Shown here: piece by piece, positions 8,601 to 17,350 of the stretch | Numbering within the stretch: the stretch's first letter is position 1 | Layout of the letters: every line of letters starts with the position of its first letter | Assembly (NCBI RefSeq): GCF_000012985.1 | Contig: NC_007645.1 | Coordinates: 1,654,501-1,718,500, forward strand | DNA length: 64,000 nucleotides | Direction: 5' to 3' | Origin: Hahella chejuensis KCTC 2396 | GTDB taxonomy: Bacteria; Pseudomonadota; Gammaproteobacteria; Pseudomonadales; Oleiphilaceae | Position numbers and translations under genes: made by a program | The notes under the pieces: generated by a model | What the model saw: only the letters and a program-made list of their open reading frames with translations | Databases searched by the model: none | What the model was told of the DNA's origin: nothing

Positions 8601-9254
8601 ATGGTCAAGGCGCGTTTTATTGGCGGCGGCGATTTTGAGAGTCAGATTGGTAAAGTGGTGTGCGTAGGGCGCAATTACGCTGAGCACGCCCGGGAATTAA
8701 ACAATCCGGTGCCGACCACCCCCATCCTGTTCATCAAGCCGAGCACGGCGGTGGTGGATATGCGGGGCCCACTCGTTATTCCTGAGGGGGATGTGCATTA
8801 TGAAACGGAAATCGCCTTGCTGATCGGCAAGACGTTGAAAAACGCGACGCCCCAGGAAGCGCGTAGCGCTGTCATCGGCGTTGGGCTGGCCCTGGACCTG
8901 ACCCGTCGCGACCTGCAATCCGCTCTGAAGGAAAAAGGCCTTCCGTGGGAAGTCGCCAAAAGCTTCGATGGCGCCTGCCCGTTGTCGGATTTCGTTTCCG
9001 TGACGGCGCAAGACGACCTTGCCGACCTGACTTTCAGCATGTATTTGAACGGCGAACTGCGCCAGGACGGCAAAGCGTCGGACATGATTACCGCGATAGC
9101 GCCTCTCCTGGCCTATATGTCCTCTCACTTCACATTGATGCCAGGCGATGTGGCGCTTACCGGCACGCCGGCGGGCGTTGGTCGTCTGCAATCCGGCGAT
9201 CGCGTTGAGCTGTCTCTGTCACTGGGTCTTGATATCGCCACTTCCGTCGTGTGA
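8601..9254 (+). CDS. Fumarylacetoacetate hydrolase (FAH) family protein, FAHD1-like
   Basis: 217 residues, one FAH C-terminal domain. It begins with CVGRNYAEH; the metal-binding acidic residues are in YETEIALLIG and ALDLTRRDLQ; the late motif is LTGTPAGVG. Small single-domain members include acylpyruvate hydrolases and oxaloacetate decarboxylases (FAHD1/YcgM type). It probably shares an operon with the D-2-hydroxyglutarate dehydrogenase gene upstream and is followed by a terminator. The exact substrate cannot be read from sequence. Confidence 0.88.
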   Translation: MVKARFIGGGDFESQIGKVVCVGRNYAEHARELNNPVPTTPILFIKPSTAVVDMRGPLVIPEGDVHYETEIALLIGKTLKNATPQEARSAVIGVGLALDLTRRDLQSALKEKGLPWEVAKSFDGACPLSDFVSVTAQDDLADLTFSMYLNGELRQDGKASDMITAIAPLLAYMSSHFTLMPGDVALTGTPAGVGRLQSGDRVELSLSLGLDIATSVV

Positions 9255-9261
9255 TAGAAAT

Positions 9262-9301
9262 GGGCGCATTGCGCCCGTTCATTTCTTCTCTTCTTTTTTT
9301 T
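9262..9301 (+). terminator. Rho-independent terminator after the FAH-family gene
   Basis: A 6-bp GC stem, GGGCGC/GCGCCC (9262-9276) with a 3-base loop, 8 bp after the stop, followed by a T-rich tract that merges into an unusual repeat. Confidence 0.75.
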
Positions 9302-9335
9302 CTTTTTTTCTTTTTTTCTTTTTTTCTTTTTTTCT
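9293..9335 (+). repeat. Octanucleotide microsatellite (CTTTTTTT)n
   Basis: Cytosines at 9293, 9302, 9310, 9318, 9326 and 9334 separate runs of seven T (eight in the first run), an almost perfect 8-bp period of five units. It lies between the FAH-family terminator and the chemoreceptor promoter, about 180 bp before the chemoreceptor start. It is prone to slippage. Confidence 0.9.
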
Positions 9336-9512
9336 CTATTCGTATTACCTAAATCCACGGGTTTATCCTTGCTTGGCCCTGTTGCAATCCGCCTTTGAGC
9401 GTTCTGACTGCGCCGCTTCAACAACTTATTACAGTTGCGCCAGGTAAGCTCTCCAGCGCGGTCTATACTTAGTTGGTTGCACACCAAAAAAATAAATTTG
9501 TAGAGGTTGGTC

Positions 9513-11258
9513 ATGAGGTTACCTACGTCAATGCGCTCGTTGATGACCATTAAGGCGCGCGTTATCTTCTTGTTCCTGGTTTTCATTCTTATCTCGGCGA
9601 CGTCGTCCTACTTTTTGAATCTCCGCATTACTGAAATTTCCGATACGGTCTCTGTGCAGCTGCAAAGTATCGACGCCCAGAATGAGTTGGTCAGGGAACA
9701 AAATCAGTTGATGGCGGAGCAGCAGAAAATCTATGACCGGGTGGCGGCGATTACGCAGGCGCAGTTGTTGTTGAGCGAGTTGCAGTATTGGTTTTTTCAC
9801 GCCTCGCTGGCGGCGGATCGTAATTCCCTGAGTCTCGGAGAAACCACATACGGAAGGGTGAAAACAATGCTCGCCGATCTGGCGGCGAATGATCCTGAGC
9901 GTGAGGAGCGTTTCAAGAAAATTCAGGATGCGCTGGACCGTTATCAAAATTTCGCGGTGAGAATGTTCGGGTTCTACGAGGAGCGCTCCATGACCATGGG
10001 GAAGTCCATGAGCGAGCGGGCCCGGGGAGAGGCCATCAAGTTCATCACTATGTTGAACCAGATTCGCGGCGAATATGAAGCGGCGCAGAAAACCTCCGCG
10101 GAGGGCGTAGCGGCGGCGGCCGACAAGGTCGCGCATCAAGGCAGTCTGGTGCAGGAAGGCGCCTTATCGATTGGCGGCGCCGTGGAGGATGCGCGCCGGG
10201 CCAGCCTGGCCGGACTGGGGTTTATGGTGATTTCCTGCCTGTTGTTGGGCGCCTTTTTCATCTGGTCGGTCGTGCGTCCGGTGCGCAAAGTGACCCGGGT
10301 GATTTCCGATATCGAAGCGCAAAATGATCTGACTCGAACCATCGATTACGACAACTCAGATGAGTTGCAGGATATCACTGAGGCCCTGGACCGCATGCTG
10401 CTCAAATTCCGCAGTCTGATCAGCGATGTGGGTAAAGCCACAGAAGTTTTACAGGGCGTGGCGGCGGAAGGAGCGGACGGGAGTCTGAAGCTGGCGGACC
10501 AAGTCAATCAGCAGCAGGCGGAAACCTCTATGGTGGCGGCGGCGACTAACCAGATGACGGCAACGGCCAAAGGCATTCAGGAGACGACGGACAGCGCTGC
10601 GCATATTGCGGAGGAAGTGACGGATCTGACGGAAGCGGGGCGCAGCGCAATGGCGGCGTCGGTGCGTTCGATCGAGGATCTTTCCCATCGCATTCAGAGC
10701 GCCAGTGAAGTTATTGGCAAGCTGGCGCAGCGCACCGAAGCCATTGGCGGCGTTTTAGACGTTATTCGCGGCATTTCTGAGCAAACCAACTTGTTGGCGT
10801 TGAACGCCGCCATCGAAGCGGCGCGGGCGGGCGAGCTGGGGCGCGGTTTCGCGGTGGTGGCGGATGAAGTGAGGAGTCTGGCCAAGCGCACCAATGAATC
10901 CACCACGGAAATACAGGAGGTGGTGCAAAACCTCCAGCGCGATGCGGAAAGCGCCGTGGGCGAAATTGGCGTCAGCATGAATGAAAGCAAGCTCAGCGTG
11001 GCGAAGATCGACGACTGCCGCAAAGCGCTGGAAGCTATTTCGGGCGCCGTGGCGCGTATGCACGAATTGAATCATCAAGTCGCGCAGGCGACGGCGGAGC
11101 AGTGTGAAGCGGTGCAGAGCATTGATCGCAGTATCGATAATCTGAGCGGGCAAACCAATGAGATTAACGGACTGGCGGAAGCCACCACGGATATGTCCTC
11201 AAGATTAAACGAGGTCAGCAGCGACATCCGCACGGCTGTTGGGTTGTTTAAATTCTAA
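9513..11258 (+). CDS. Methyl-accepting chemotaxis protein
   Basis: 581 residues from ATG 9513, preceded by AGAGG at good spacing; the upstream TTG is less likely. The first membrane helix is about 17-35. A periplasmic, largely helical sensor of about 195 residues follows. The second helix is about 232-254, then a HAMP domain (about 255-307) and the cytoplasmic signalling domain. The conserved hairpin tip, [19 protein letters not shown] followed by [10 protein letters not shown], is at about 420-450. It should signal to CheA/CheW; no che genes are adjacent, and no C-terminal CheR-binding pentapeptide is seen. Ligand unknown. A terminator follows. Confidence 0.93.
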   Translation: MRLPTSMRSLMTIKARVIFLFLVFILISATSSYFLNLRITEISDTVSVQLQSIDAQNELVREQNQLMAEQQKIYDRVAAITQAQLLLSELQYWFFHASLAADRNSLSLGETTYGRVKTMLADLAANDPEREERFKKIQDALDRYQNFAVRMFGFYEERSMTMGKSMSERARGEAIKFITMLNQIRGEYEAAQKTSAEGVAAAADKVAHQGSLVQEGALSIGGAVEDARRASLAGLGFMVISCLLLGAFFIWSVVRPVRKVTRVISDIEAQNDLTRTIDYDNSDELQDITEALDRMLLKFRSLISDVGKATEVLQGVAAEGADGSLKLADQVNQQQAETSMVAAATNQMTATAKGIQETTDSAAHIAEEVTDLTEAGRSAMAASVRSIEDLSHRIQSASEVIGKLAQRTEAIGGVLDVIRGISEQTNLLALNAAIEAARAGELGRGFAVVADEVRSLAKRTNESTTEIQEVVQNLQRDAESAVGEIGVSMNESKLSVAKIDDCRKALEAISGAVARMHELNHQVAQATAEQCEAVQSIDRSIDNLSGQTNEINGLAEATTDMSSRLNEVSSDIRTAVGLFKF

Positions 11259-11274
11259 ACTCTTTGATAAACAG

Positions 11275-11313
11275 AAAAAGGAGCAGGCGGGAATACCGTC
11301 TGCTCCTTTTCGT
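11275..11313 (+). terminator. Rho-independent terminator after the chemoreceptor gene
   Basis: Long stem AAAAGGAGCAG paired with CTGCTCCTTTT, with extra CGG/CCG pairs near the loop, spanning 11275-11310 and followed by a T-rich stretch. It may also serve the convergent gene ending at 11375. Confidence 0.8.
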
Positions 11314-11374
11314 TGTGTTTTCTGGTCGTTGTGCTTTCTGATCGTTGCGTTTTCTGGTCCAGATAAGCGTCAGC

Positions 11375-12079
11375 TTAGAAGATGGTTTTGCTCATCAGCT
11401 CGGAGAAGTCGCTTTCAACGCCGTCAGTGTCGATCGCGGTGATGGCGAAGTAGTGCGTGCCAGTCTCCAGATTGTCGAAGTAGTGGTAGTACTGACCGGC
11501 GGGCACGTTATAAGTCGCTTCCAGAGAACCTGCCTCGTTAGTTACATAGATGCGATAGCTTGAGATGTTTTCCAGAGCCAGCGCGCTGCCGTCCTCGCGA
11601 GTAGTGGGCGGCTGCCAGAACATGTTGGCGGTTCTGTCGACAAATACTGTGACTTGCGCGCTGTTGCTGACGACTGAGCCCGTGCTGTTAGAAACAATGA
11701 CGTCGTAGGCTCCTTGGTCTTCCATGGTCGCTGCGCTGATGTCGTAGTAAGACTTGACTGCGTCAGGAATGGCGACGCCGTTCTTACGCCATTGATAAGA
11801 CAGAGTTCCGCTGCCGGTGGCGGCGACGTTCAGCGTAGTCAGGTTGTTCACGGAAACATACTGAGACATCGGTTGAAAAGTAATGTTGATGTCTACCGCG
11901 ACAGTTTGTTCTTGTGTGGTGTTTGTTGCGCTACTTTGCAAAGGGTTTACAGCGCTGACCTGTGTTTTATTGGCGCGTTTCCAGGAAGCGGCTTCCACCA
12001 TAGGAGCCAATTGAGCCAACAGGCCGCTAGCCAGAATGACGCTGAAAACTTTTGCTGTGAATTTAGTAGTAGTAGTCAT
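11375..12079 (-). CDS. Secreted immunoglobulin-like / fibronectin III-like protein, paralogue 1
   Basis: 234 residues. A basic start and hydrophobic stretch (about 8-30, ending VEAAS) look like a Sec signal peptide. An Ig-like domain (about 65-145) has the typical YQWRKNG and DQGAYDVIVSN segments. An Fn3-like domain (about 150-230) has EDGSAL, SSYRIYV and THYFAITAIDTDG. It is a clear paralogue of the lipoprotein gene at 32444-33322: both share the domain pair and the ending SDFS-x2-MSK-x-IF. No enzyme motif is visible, so binding or adhesion at the cell surface is the best guess. The two genes share upstream sequence. Confidence 0.8.
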   Translation of the reverse strand: MTTTTKFTAKVFSVILASGLLAQLAPMVEAASWKRANKTQVSAVNPLQSSATNTTQEQTVAVDINITFQPMSQYVSVNNLTTLNVAATGSGTLSYQWRKNGVAIPDAVKSYYDISAATMEDQGAYDVIVSNSTGSVVSNSAQVTVFVDRTANMFWQPPTTREDGSALALENISSYRIYVTNEAGSLEATYNVPAGQYYHYFDNLETGTHYFAITAIDTDGVESDFSELMSKTIF

Positions 12080-12153
12080 TTTGTTGTTCCCCCAGATGAA
12101 TGGTGATTCGTAACTGATGGGGTCATTCTACGGTTTAATTTTTAGTCAAAAGT

Positions 12154-12198
12154 TGTAAAACGCACATAAAATGTACAAAAATGCGTCAAAAAATTGGC
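12154..12198 (-). promoter_or_regulatory. Conserved upstream element shared by the two Ig/Fn3 paralogues (copy 1)
   Basis: Plus-strand reading: TGTAAAACG at 12154, then CGTCAAAAAATTGGC at 12184, exactly 30 bp later, with TCTTGAACT just beyond. The same blocks with the same 30-bp offset lie before the paralogue at 33387-33431. Probable common promoter or regulator site. Confidence 0.55.
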
Positions 12199-12366
12199 TA
12201 TTTCTTGAACTGAGATCTAGTCCATTTGGGATATGTGAACTAATTGGGACAAAGGCGCCGATTAGTTCACGTCAAGAAAACCCGAAAAGGGAAAGCAGGC
12301 AAAAAGGTTGAAGGTTTTGGCGGGTGAAGATCGCTTGCCGACGAATTTATCTCTCCGCCAGGCGCT

Positions 12367-13260
12367 TTATTGAACGAAATGAGCGCCAAGAAAGTCCAAA
12401 AAAGCGCGAATGGCCGGACGCATGTAATGATTGTCGATGTAAGCCGCGTAGATCTCGCCGCCGTTTTCTGGATAGAGAGACGCGCGCCATTGCGGCAGCA
12501 GTGGCAGCAATCGTCCTTCATCTATATAGGGTTGCAATGACCATTGGGTGAGCAGCGTTATCCCCACGCCCTGTAAGGCGCTTTCCAACAAGGGCGTGCC
12601 GCCGGCGGAACGAAGGGAGCCTTGTACTTGCACGCGACGATGTTCCTGGCCTTTGTGAAAACGCCACCAAACCTGGCGGCGTCCGCGACTGATCAGCAGA
12701 CAATTGTGGCGCGCCAAGTCTTCCGGGGCCTGGGGTGGGCCGAAGGACGCCACATAATCCGGACTGGCGCATAGCAACATGCGTCCGTCCGTTAATTTCT
12801 TGGCCTTGAGCCGCGAGTCCTCTGGCGGCCCTATGCGTATGGCGATATCCACCGCGTCCCGGTAGAGATCCACCATCTGATTTTCCAATTCAATATCGAC
12901 GCTGACTTTGGGGTATAGCGCCAGGAACTTCGGCAACAGAGGGGAGATATGCAGTCTGCCGTAAGTCTCCAACACGGAGATGCGCAGTCGTCCCTCGGGT
13001 TCGCCGTGCAGCTGTCGTAGCGAGGCGACGGTGTCGTCGAGGCGGGCCAGAATGTCTTCCGCGCGCTCCAACAGGAAGCGGCCCTCGTCACTCAGGATAA
13101 GCTGCCTCGTGGTGCGCTGGAACAACTTGGTCTGCAGCTTGGTTTCCAGGCTGTCGATCTGCCGTGAGACGGAGGAAGGCGACAGGAGCAAAGTCTTGCC
13201 GGCGGCGGAGAAACTGCCGCACTCACAGCACTTTATAAAGGTTTTGAGTTCGTCGAGCAT
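12367..13260 (-). CDS. LysR-family transcriptional regulator
   Basis: 297 residues. The N-terminal winged helix-turn-helix (about 1-60) has the hallmark FSAAGKTLLLSPSSVSRQI. The C-terminal effector-binding domain spans about 90-295. It is divergent from the AhpD-like gene (start 13410) with about 150 bp between, the usual geometry for a LysR protein controlling its neighbour and itself. The inducer cannot be inferred. Confidence 0.92.
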   Translation of the reverse strand: MLDELKTFIKCCECGSFSAAGKTLLLSPSSVSRQIDSLETKLQTKLFQRTTRQLILSDEGRFLLERAEDILARLDDTVASLRQLHGEPEGRLRISVLETYGRLHISPLLPKFLALYPKVSVDIELENQMVDLYRDAVDIAIRIGPPEDSRLKAKKLTDGRMLLCASPDYVASFGPPQAPEDLARHNCLLISRGRRQVWWRFHKGQEHRRVQVQGSLRSAGGTPLLESALQGVGITLLTQWSLQPYIDEGRLLPLLPQWRASLYPENGGEIYAAYIDNHYMRPAIRAFLDFLGAHFVQ

Positions 13261-13409
13261 GACTGCATCTTACTGTTTTCGGCGAATGAATGGCTTTGCG
13301 TTATGCGCAAAACAGATTTGATTATAGAGATTATTCTCAATATTTTTGCATGGATTGATAATGATTTTGTCTCAAGTTGATATCGCTAACTTACAGAAGG
13401 AGCATGATG

Positions 13410-13871
13410 ATGAGCACTCGTATCGCCCTGGCGGAAATTCCCAAGCCCTTATATGCGGCCATGATGACAGTGGAAAGCTATGTGCGTGAAAGCGGGCTTC
13501 CTCTAGAACTGCTGGAACTGGTGCGCCTGCGGGCGTCGCAGATTAACGGCTGCGCTTACTGTGTGGACATGCATTATAAGGACGCGGTGGCGGCTGGCTT
13601 CGACCCGTTGAAATTGAACGCCGTCGTAGTGTGGCGGGAAATGGCATGCTTTGATGACAAGGAGCGGGCGGCGCTGGCGTTGACGGAGACATTGACCTTG
13701 GTGGCGGAGCAGAAAGTGGAGGACGCCTTGATGGAAAAGGTAATCAGTCTGTTTGGGCATGCGCAGGCGGCGAATCTCGCTCTGGCTATCGCCCAGATCA
13801 ACAGTTGGAACCGCCTGACGAAGTTGTTCGCGTATGAGCCAGGCAGTTACCAGGTTGGGCAGTTCGATTAA
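13410..13871 (+). CDS. AhpD-like carboxymuconolactone decarboxylase family protein
   Basis: 153 residues from the third of three tandem ATGs (13404, 13407, 13410). AAGGAG at 13397-13402 gives best spacing to 13410. The C-x2-C thiol pair in GCAYCVDMH followed by a short helix is the AhpD/CMD signature, and the paired helices fit the family length. Members are small peroxidases or reductases that act through the CxxC pair; a role in oxidative or electrophile stress under the divergent LysR regulator is plausible. Confidence 0.88.
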   Translation: MSTRIALAEIPKPLYAAMMTVESYVRESGLPLELLELVRLRASQINGCAYCVDMHYKDAVAAGFDPLKLNAVVVWREMACFDDKERAALALTETLTLVAEQKVEDALMEKVISLFGHAQAANLALAIAQINSWNRLTKLFAYEPGSYQVGQFD

Positions 13872-13994
13872 CAGACCTTGCTGGATATCTCCGCGCGGCG
13901 GGAGCCTTCGCTCCTTCCGCTTTCTCCTTGCACTCCTGTTCGACTGTCATCGCTTCTTTTATTAATATGGCAATGATATTGGCATGTTAATAAT
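13872..13994. other. Intergenic stretch after the AhpD-like gene
   Basis: Nothing recognised here apart from GC-rich sequence leading into the hairpin cluster at 13995-14107. From 14108 to 14399 there is only the upstream region of glcB, including an open extension of its frame that is not coding by homology. Confidence 0.4.
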
Positions 13995-14107
13995 CAGGCG
14001 CATGGATGCGCCTGCGCGGCGGCAAGCCGCGGGAGACAGGGCCTGACCTGTGCAGGCCCTGTCGTTGCAGACAAATAGAAGGAAGCTATTTGTCTGCCTG
14101 ATTAATA
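13995..14107. repeat. Cluster of four intergenic hairpins; 3' part is an ~80-bp dispersed repeat (copy 1)
   Basis: Four consecutive perfect hairpins. CAGGCGCAT/ATGCGCCTG (13995-14014) and CGCGGC/GCCGCG (14015-14031) come first. They are followed by an 11-bp GACAGGGCCTG/CAGGCCCTGTC stem and a 12-bp GCAGACAAATAG/CTATTTGTCTGC stem ending near 14100. The segment 14027-14107 recurs almost identically at 23124-23203. It behaves like a REP/BIME-type extragenic repeat. Confidence 0.85.
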
Positions 14108-14399
14108 TATAGGCGATAGATCGCTTTAAGCTCTCCCTGTCTACGGATAATCATCCGGCCATCCCTCCGCGGCAGTTTAATCCTCACGCCCGATTACCTG
14201 GGCGGTAATTTTGCTAGTAATCTTTTGCACATGATTATCTACGTATTTTCACGTAAAATGACGCGCTCTTCGCTTGCTTCGGAACGGATGGGGACCCGTA
14301 ATGAAGCGTCTGCGGCGATCTTTGCGGCATCATGTCGCACAGGTCTGTCGATGCGCGAAGGGATTCAGGAAACCACAAGAGAGTGTGTTGAGGCTTACT

Positions 14400-16574
14400 A
14401 TGACAGATAGAGTACAAGTAGGCGGCTTACAGGTCGCCAAGGTTCTGTACGACTTTGTAAATGAAAAAGCGATCCCCGGAACTGGCGTTTCTGCGGATAA
14501 GTTCTGGTCCGAGCTGGAAGCCGTCGTTAACGAAATGGCTCCCAGAAACAAGGCGTTACTGAAAAAACGCGATGAACTGCAGGCGCAGATCGACGCCTGG
14601 CACCGCGAGAACCCAGGTAAGGTCGATCTGTCGGCCTATAAAACATTTCTACAAGACATCGGTTATTTGGCGCCGGAAGCGGACGACTTCCAGATCGCCA
14701 CCGCCAATGTGGACCCGGAAATCGCCACTATGGCCGGTCCGCAGCTGGTTGTGCCGGTGATGAACGCCCGTTTCGCCCTTAATGCCGCCAATGCGCGCTG
14801 GGGCAGTCTGTACGACGCGCTGTACGGCACTGACGTTATCTCCGAAGAAAACGGCGCGGAAAAGGGTAAAGGCTATAATCCGGTGCGCGGCGCCATGGTC
14901 ATCGAGTTCGCCCGTAAGTTTCTGGACGAAGCCGCTCCTCTGGCCTCCGGCAGCCATAAGGACTCCATCGGCTATAGCATAGAAAGCGGACGTCTGGCGG
15001 TGAAACTGCAGTCCGGCGCCAGCATCGGTCTGTTGGATGAAAGCAAACTGGCCGGCTACGTCGGCGAACCCTCCGCGCCTGAAGGCATTCTGCTGCAAAA
15101 CAATGGATTGCGTTTCGAGGTTCAGATCGACGCTGACAGCCCTATCGGTAAAACCGATCCCGCCGGCGTTAAAGACGTTCTGATGGAAGCGGCCCTGACC
15201 ACTATTCAGGACTGTGAAGACTCCGTCGCTGCGGTGGACGCGGAAGACAAAGTGGTGGTTTACGGCAACTGGCTGGGTCTGATGAAAGGCGATCTGGCGG
15301 AAACCTTCAACAAGGGAGGCAAATCCGTTACCCGTACGTTGCACGCAGACCGTGAGTATATCGCCCCGAATGGCGAGCGTTTCAGTTTGCCGGGACGCAG
15401 CCTGTTGTTCGTGCGCAACGTCGGTCATTTGATGACGATCGACGCCGTGCTCGACAGCAACGGTGAAGAAATTCCGGAAGGCATACTGGACGGCATGATG
15501 ACGTCGCTGATCGCCATGCATGATCTGAAAGGCGCAGGCCCTCTGCGCAACAGCAAGACCGGCAGCGTTTATATTGTTAAGCCCAAGATGCATGGCCCGG
15601 AAGAGGTGACGTTCACCAACGACCTGTTCGCCCGTATCGAAGATGCGCTGGAATTGCCGCGCTTCACTCTGAAAGTCGGCATCATGGACGAAGAGCGTCG
15701 CACTACCATCAATTTGAAGGCGTGTATCAAGGCGGCGGCGGATCGGGTGGTGTTCATCAATACCGGATTCCTGGACCGCACGGGCGATGAAATCCACACC
15801 AGTATGGAAGCGGGCCCGGTGGTGCGTAAGGCGGCGATGAAGCAACAGCCCTGGATCAACGCTTATGAAGACTGGAACGTGGATACCGGTCTGGCGGCAG
15901 GTCTGAAAGGCAAAGCGCAAATCGGCAAAGGCATGTGGCCGATTCCCGATGAAATGGCGCAGATGCTTCAGGCCAAAATTGGCCACCCGCAAGCGGGCGC
16001 CAACTGCGCCTGGGTGCCGTCTCCCACTGCTGCGACCTTGCACGCCTTGCATTATCACAAGGTAAGCGTGGCGGCGCGTCAGGAGGAGCTCGCCTCCCGT
16101 AAGCGGGCGTCTCTGGATGATATCCTGACTATTCCATTGCTGGGCGACCAGGCTTTGTCCGCACAGGATATCCAGCAGGAGCTGGATAATAACGCGCAGG
16201 GCATCCTGGGGTATGTTGTACGCTGGGTCGATCAGGGCGTGGGTTGTTCCAAAGTGCCTGATATTAACGACGTGGGCCTGATGGAAGACCGCGCCACGTT
16301 GCGGATTTCCAGCCAGCATATCGCCAACTGGCTGCGCCATGGCGTTTGCTCGAAGGAGCAGGTGCTGGAAACCATGCAGCGTATGGCGGCGATCGTGGAT
16401 CGTCAGAACGCTGGCGACCCCAGCTATCGCAACATGGCTCCGAATTTTGACGATAGCGTGGCGTTTCAAGCCGCCTGCGACTTGGTGCTGAAAGGTTGCG
16501 AACAGCCTAACGGTTACACCGAGCCGTTGCTGCATGCATATCGTCGCAAGGCGAAGGCAAAATTCGGCGGTTGA
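14400..16574 (+). CDS. glcB: Malate synthase G
   Basis: 724 residues starting [19 protein letters not shown] at ATG 14400, with GAGG just upstream; the longer frame from 14274 is not supported and 724 matches the family length of about 723. It condenses glyoxylate with acetyl-CoA to malate in the glyoxylate and glycolate pathways. Conserved stretches include [36 protein letters not shown], with active-site acidic residues, and [10 protein letters not shown] near the C terminus. It is monocistronic: a terminator follows at once, and no glc operon genes are next to it. Confidence 0.97.
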   Translation: MTDRVQVGGLQVAKVLYDFVNEKAIPGTGVSADKFWSELEAVVNEMAPRNKALLKKRDELQAQIDAWHRENPGKVDLSAYKTFLQDIGYLAPEADDFQIATANVDPEIATMAGPQLVVPVMNARFALNAANARWGSLYDALYGTDVISEENGAEKGKGYNPVRGAMVIEFARKFLDEAAPLASGSHKDSIGYSIESGRLAVKLQSGASIGLLDESKLAGYVGEPSAPEGILLQNNGLRFEVQIDADSPIGKTDPAGVKDVLMEAALTTIQDCEDSVAAVDAEDKVVVYGNWLGLMKGDLAETFNKGGKSVTRTLHADREYIAPNGERFSLPGRSLLFVRNVGHLMTIDAVLDSNGEEIPEGILDGMMTSLIAMHDLKGAGPLRNSKTGSVYIVKPKMHGPEEVTFTNDLFARIEDALELPRFTLKVGIMDEERRTTINLKACIKAAADRVVFINTGFLDRTGDEIHTSMEAGPVVRKAAMKQQPWINAYEDWNVDTGLAAGLKGKAQIGKGMWPIPDEMAQMLQAKIGHPQAGANCAWVPSPTAATLHALHYHKVSVAARQEELASRKRASLDDILTIPLLGDQALSAQDIQQELDNNAQGILGYVVRWVDQGVGCSKVPDINDVGLMEDRATLRISSQHIANWLRHGVCSKEQVLETMQRMAAIVDRQNAGDPSYRNMAPNFDDSVAFQAACDLVLKGCEQPNGYTEPLLHAYRRKAKAKFGG

Positions 16575-16592
16575 TTCCCCATCGTCAAATGC

Positions 16593-16625
16593 AAAACGCC
16601 CGGCCTTAGCGTCGGGCGTTTTCGT
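16593..16625 (+). terminator. Rho-independent terminator after glcB
   Basis: Ten-bp stem AAAACGCCCG (16593-16602) with CGGGCGTTTT (16613-16622), 10-base loop, T tract built into the 3' arm. It sits between convergent glcB and the MarR gene and can serve both strands. Confidence 0.85.
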
Positions 16626-16666
16626 TTATGGGCGAAGGATTTCGCCGAATGCGCGCCGACAGGCTC

Positions 16667-17134
16667 TTAAGTGACGGAACCCACCGCCAGCAATGGCGAC
16701 GCGTCAATATCGGTGGCGTCCATCATGTCCGCTACCTTGGCGAGACTGGCCAGGATCAGATATTGCTCCCACTCCGGCAGATTGTCGAAGCGGGAGGTGA
16801 ACAGTTCCTGCAGCGGCCGGGGGGCGCCGGCCAGCACTTCTTTGCCTTCATCCGTCAGCACCAGATAAATACGCCGCTTGTCCACCGAATCGCGAATGCG
16901 CGCCACCAGACTTTTCTTTTCCAGGCGGTCGACAATGCTGGTGACCGTCGCCTGGCTCAGACTGATGTTTTGCGCCACTTGGCTCATCGTTGTATTTCGG
17001 GAGTCGCCGATAGACCGAAGAATGAGTAACTGCGGCGCGGTGAGTCCGGTTTCTTTGCCCAATTGCTTGGAGCGGAGGTCTGCTGCACGAATAATCCTTC
17101 GTATCAGGACCAATACTTCATCGTGTCGAGTCAT
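16667..17134 (-). CDS. MarR-family transcriptional regulator of the NAGGN cluster
   Basis: 155 residues with a central winged helix-turn-helix: recognition region MSQVAQNISLSQATVTSIVDRL (about 50-71), wing DKRRIYLVLT. It is divergent from asnO with 216 bp between; the palindrome at 17279-17300 fits a MarR dimer site. A MarR gene beside the asnO-ngg-peptidase genes is, to my knowledge, also the arrangement in Pseudomonas. Likely role: repressor of the osmolyte operon, relieved by an unknown signal. Confidence 0.88.
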   Translation of the reverse strand: MTRHDEVLVLIRRIIRAADLRSKQLGKETGLTAPQLLILRSIGDSRNTTMSQVAQNISLSQATVTSIVDRLEKKSLVARIRDSVDKRRIYLVLTDEGKEVLAGAPRPLQELFTSRFDNLPEWEQYLILASLAKVADMMDATDIDASPLLAVGSVT

Positions 17135-17278
17135 GAGTAAAAATTACATCAATGGAAAAACTCATATTATCCTTCATACTTGGTGGGCTATCCACCTTTT
17201 AATTTGTGACATAAATATTACATGACAAAATTTTTAAATTGCCTAAAAACAGAAGTATAGATGGATTTGTGCTTTGTG

Positions 17279-17313
17279 TTTACTTTGTTGTCAAAGTAAA
17301 TGTGTGCTAATAT
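17279..17313 (+). promoter_or_regulatory. Palindromic operator overlapping the predicted asnO promoter
   Basis: Perfect 9-bp arms TTTACTTTG (17279-17287) and CAAAGTAAA (17292-17300) around TTGT. A -10 TAATAT (17308-17313) lies 17 bp after TTGTTG (17285-17290), so the palindrome overlaps the -35. AAGGAG and ATG 17351 follow. Best read as the binding site of the adjacent MarR protein. Confidence 0.65.
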
Positions 17314-17350
17314 TGATCAGCTATATGTTTGAACAAACCAAGGAGTTCAT

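Noticed and set aside
7488-8687. Minus-strand 399-codon ORF
   Set aside because: It is antisense to the D-2-hydroxyglutarate dehydrogenase and spans into the next gene; no domain is recognisable.
14649-16535. Minus-strand 628-codon ORF
   Set aside because: It is a shadow of glcB, which is full length with conserved catalytic segments.
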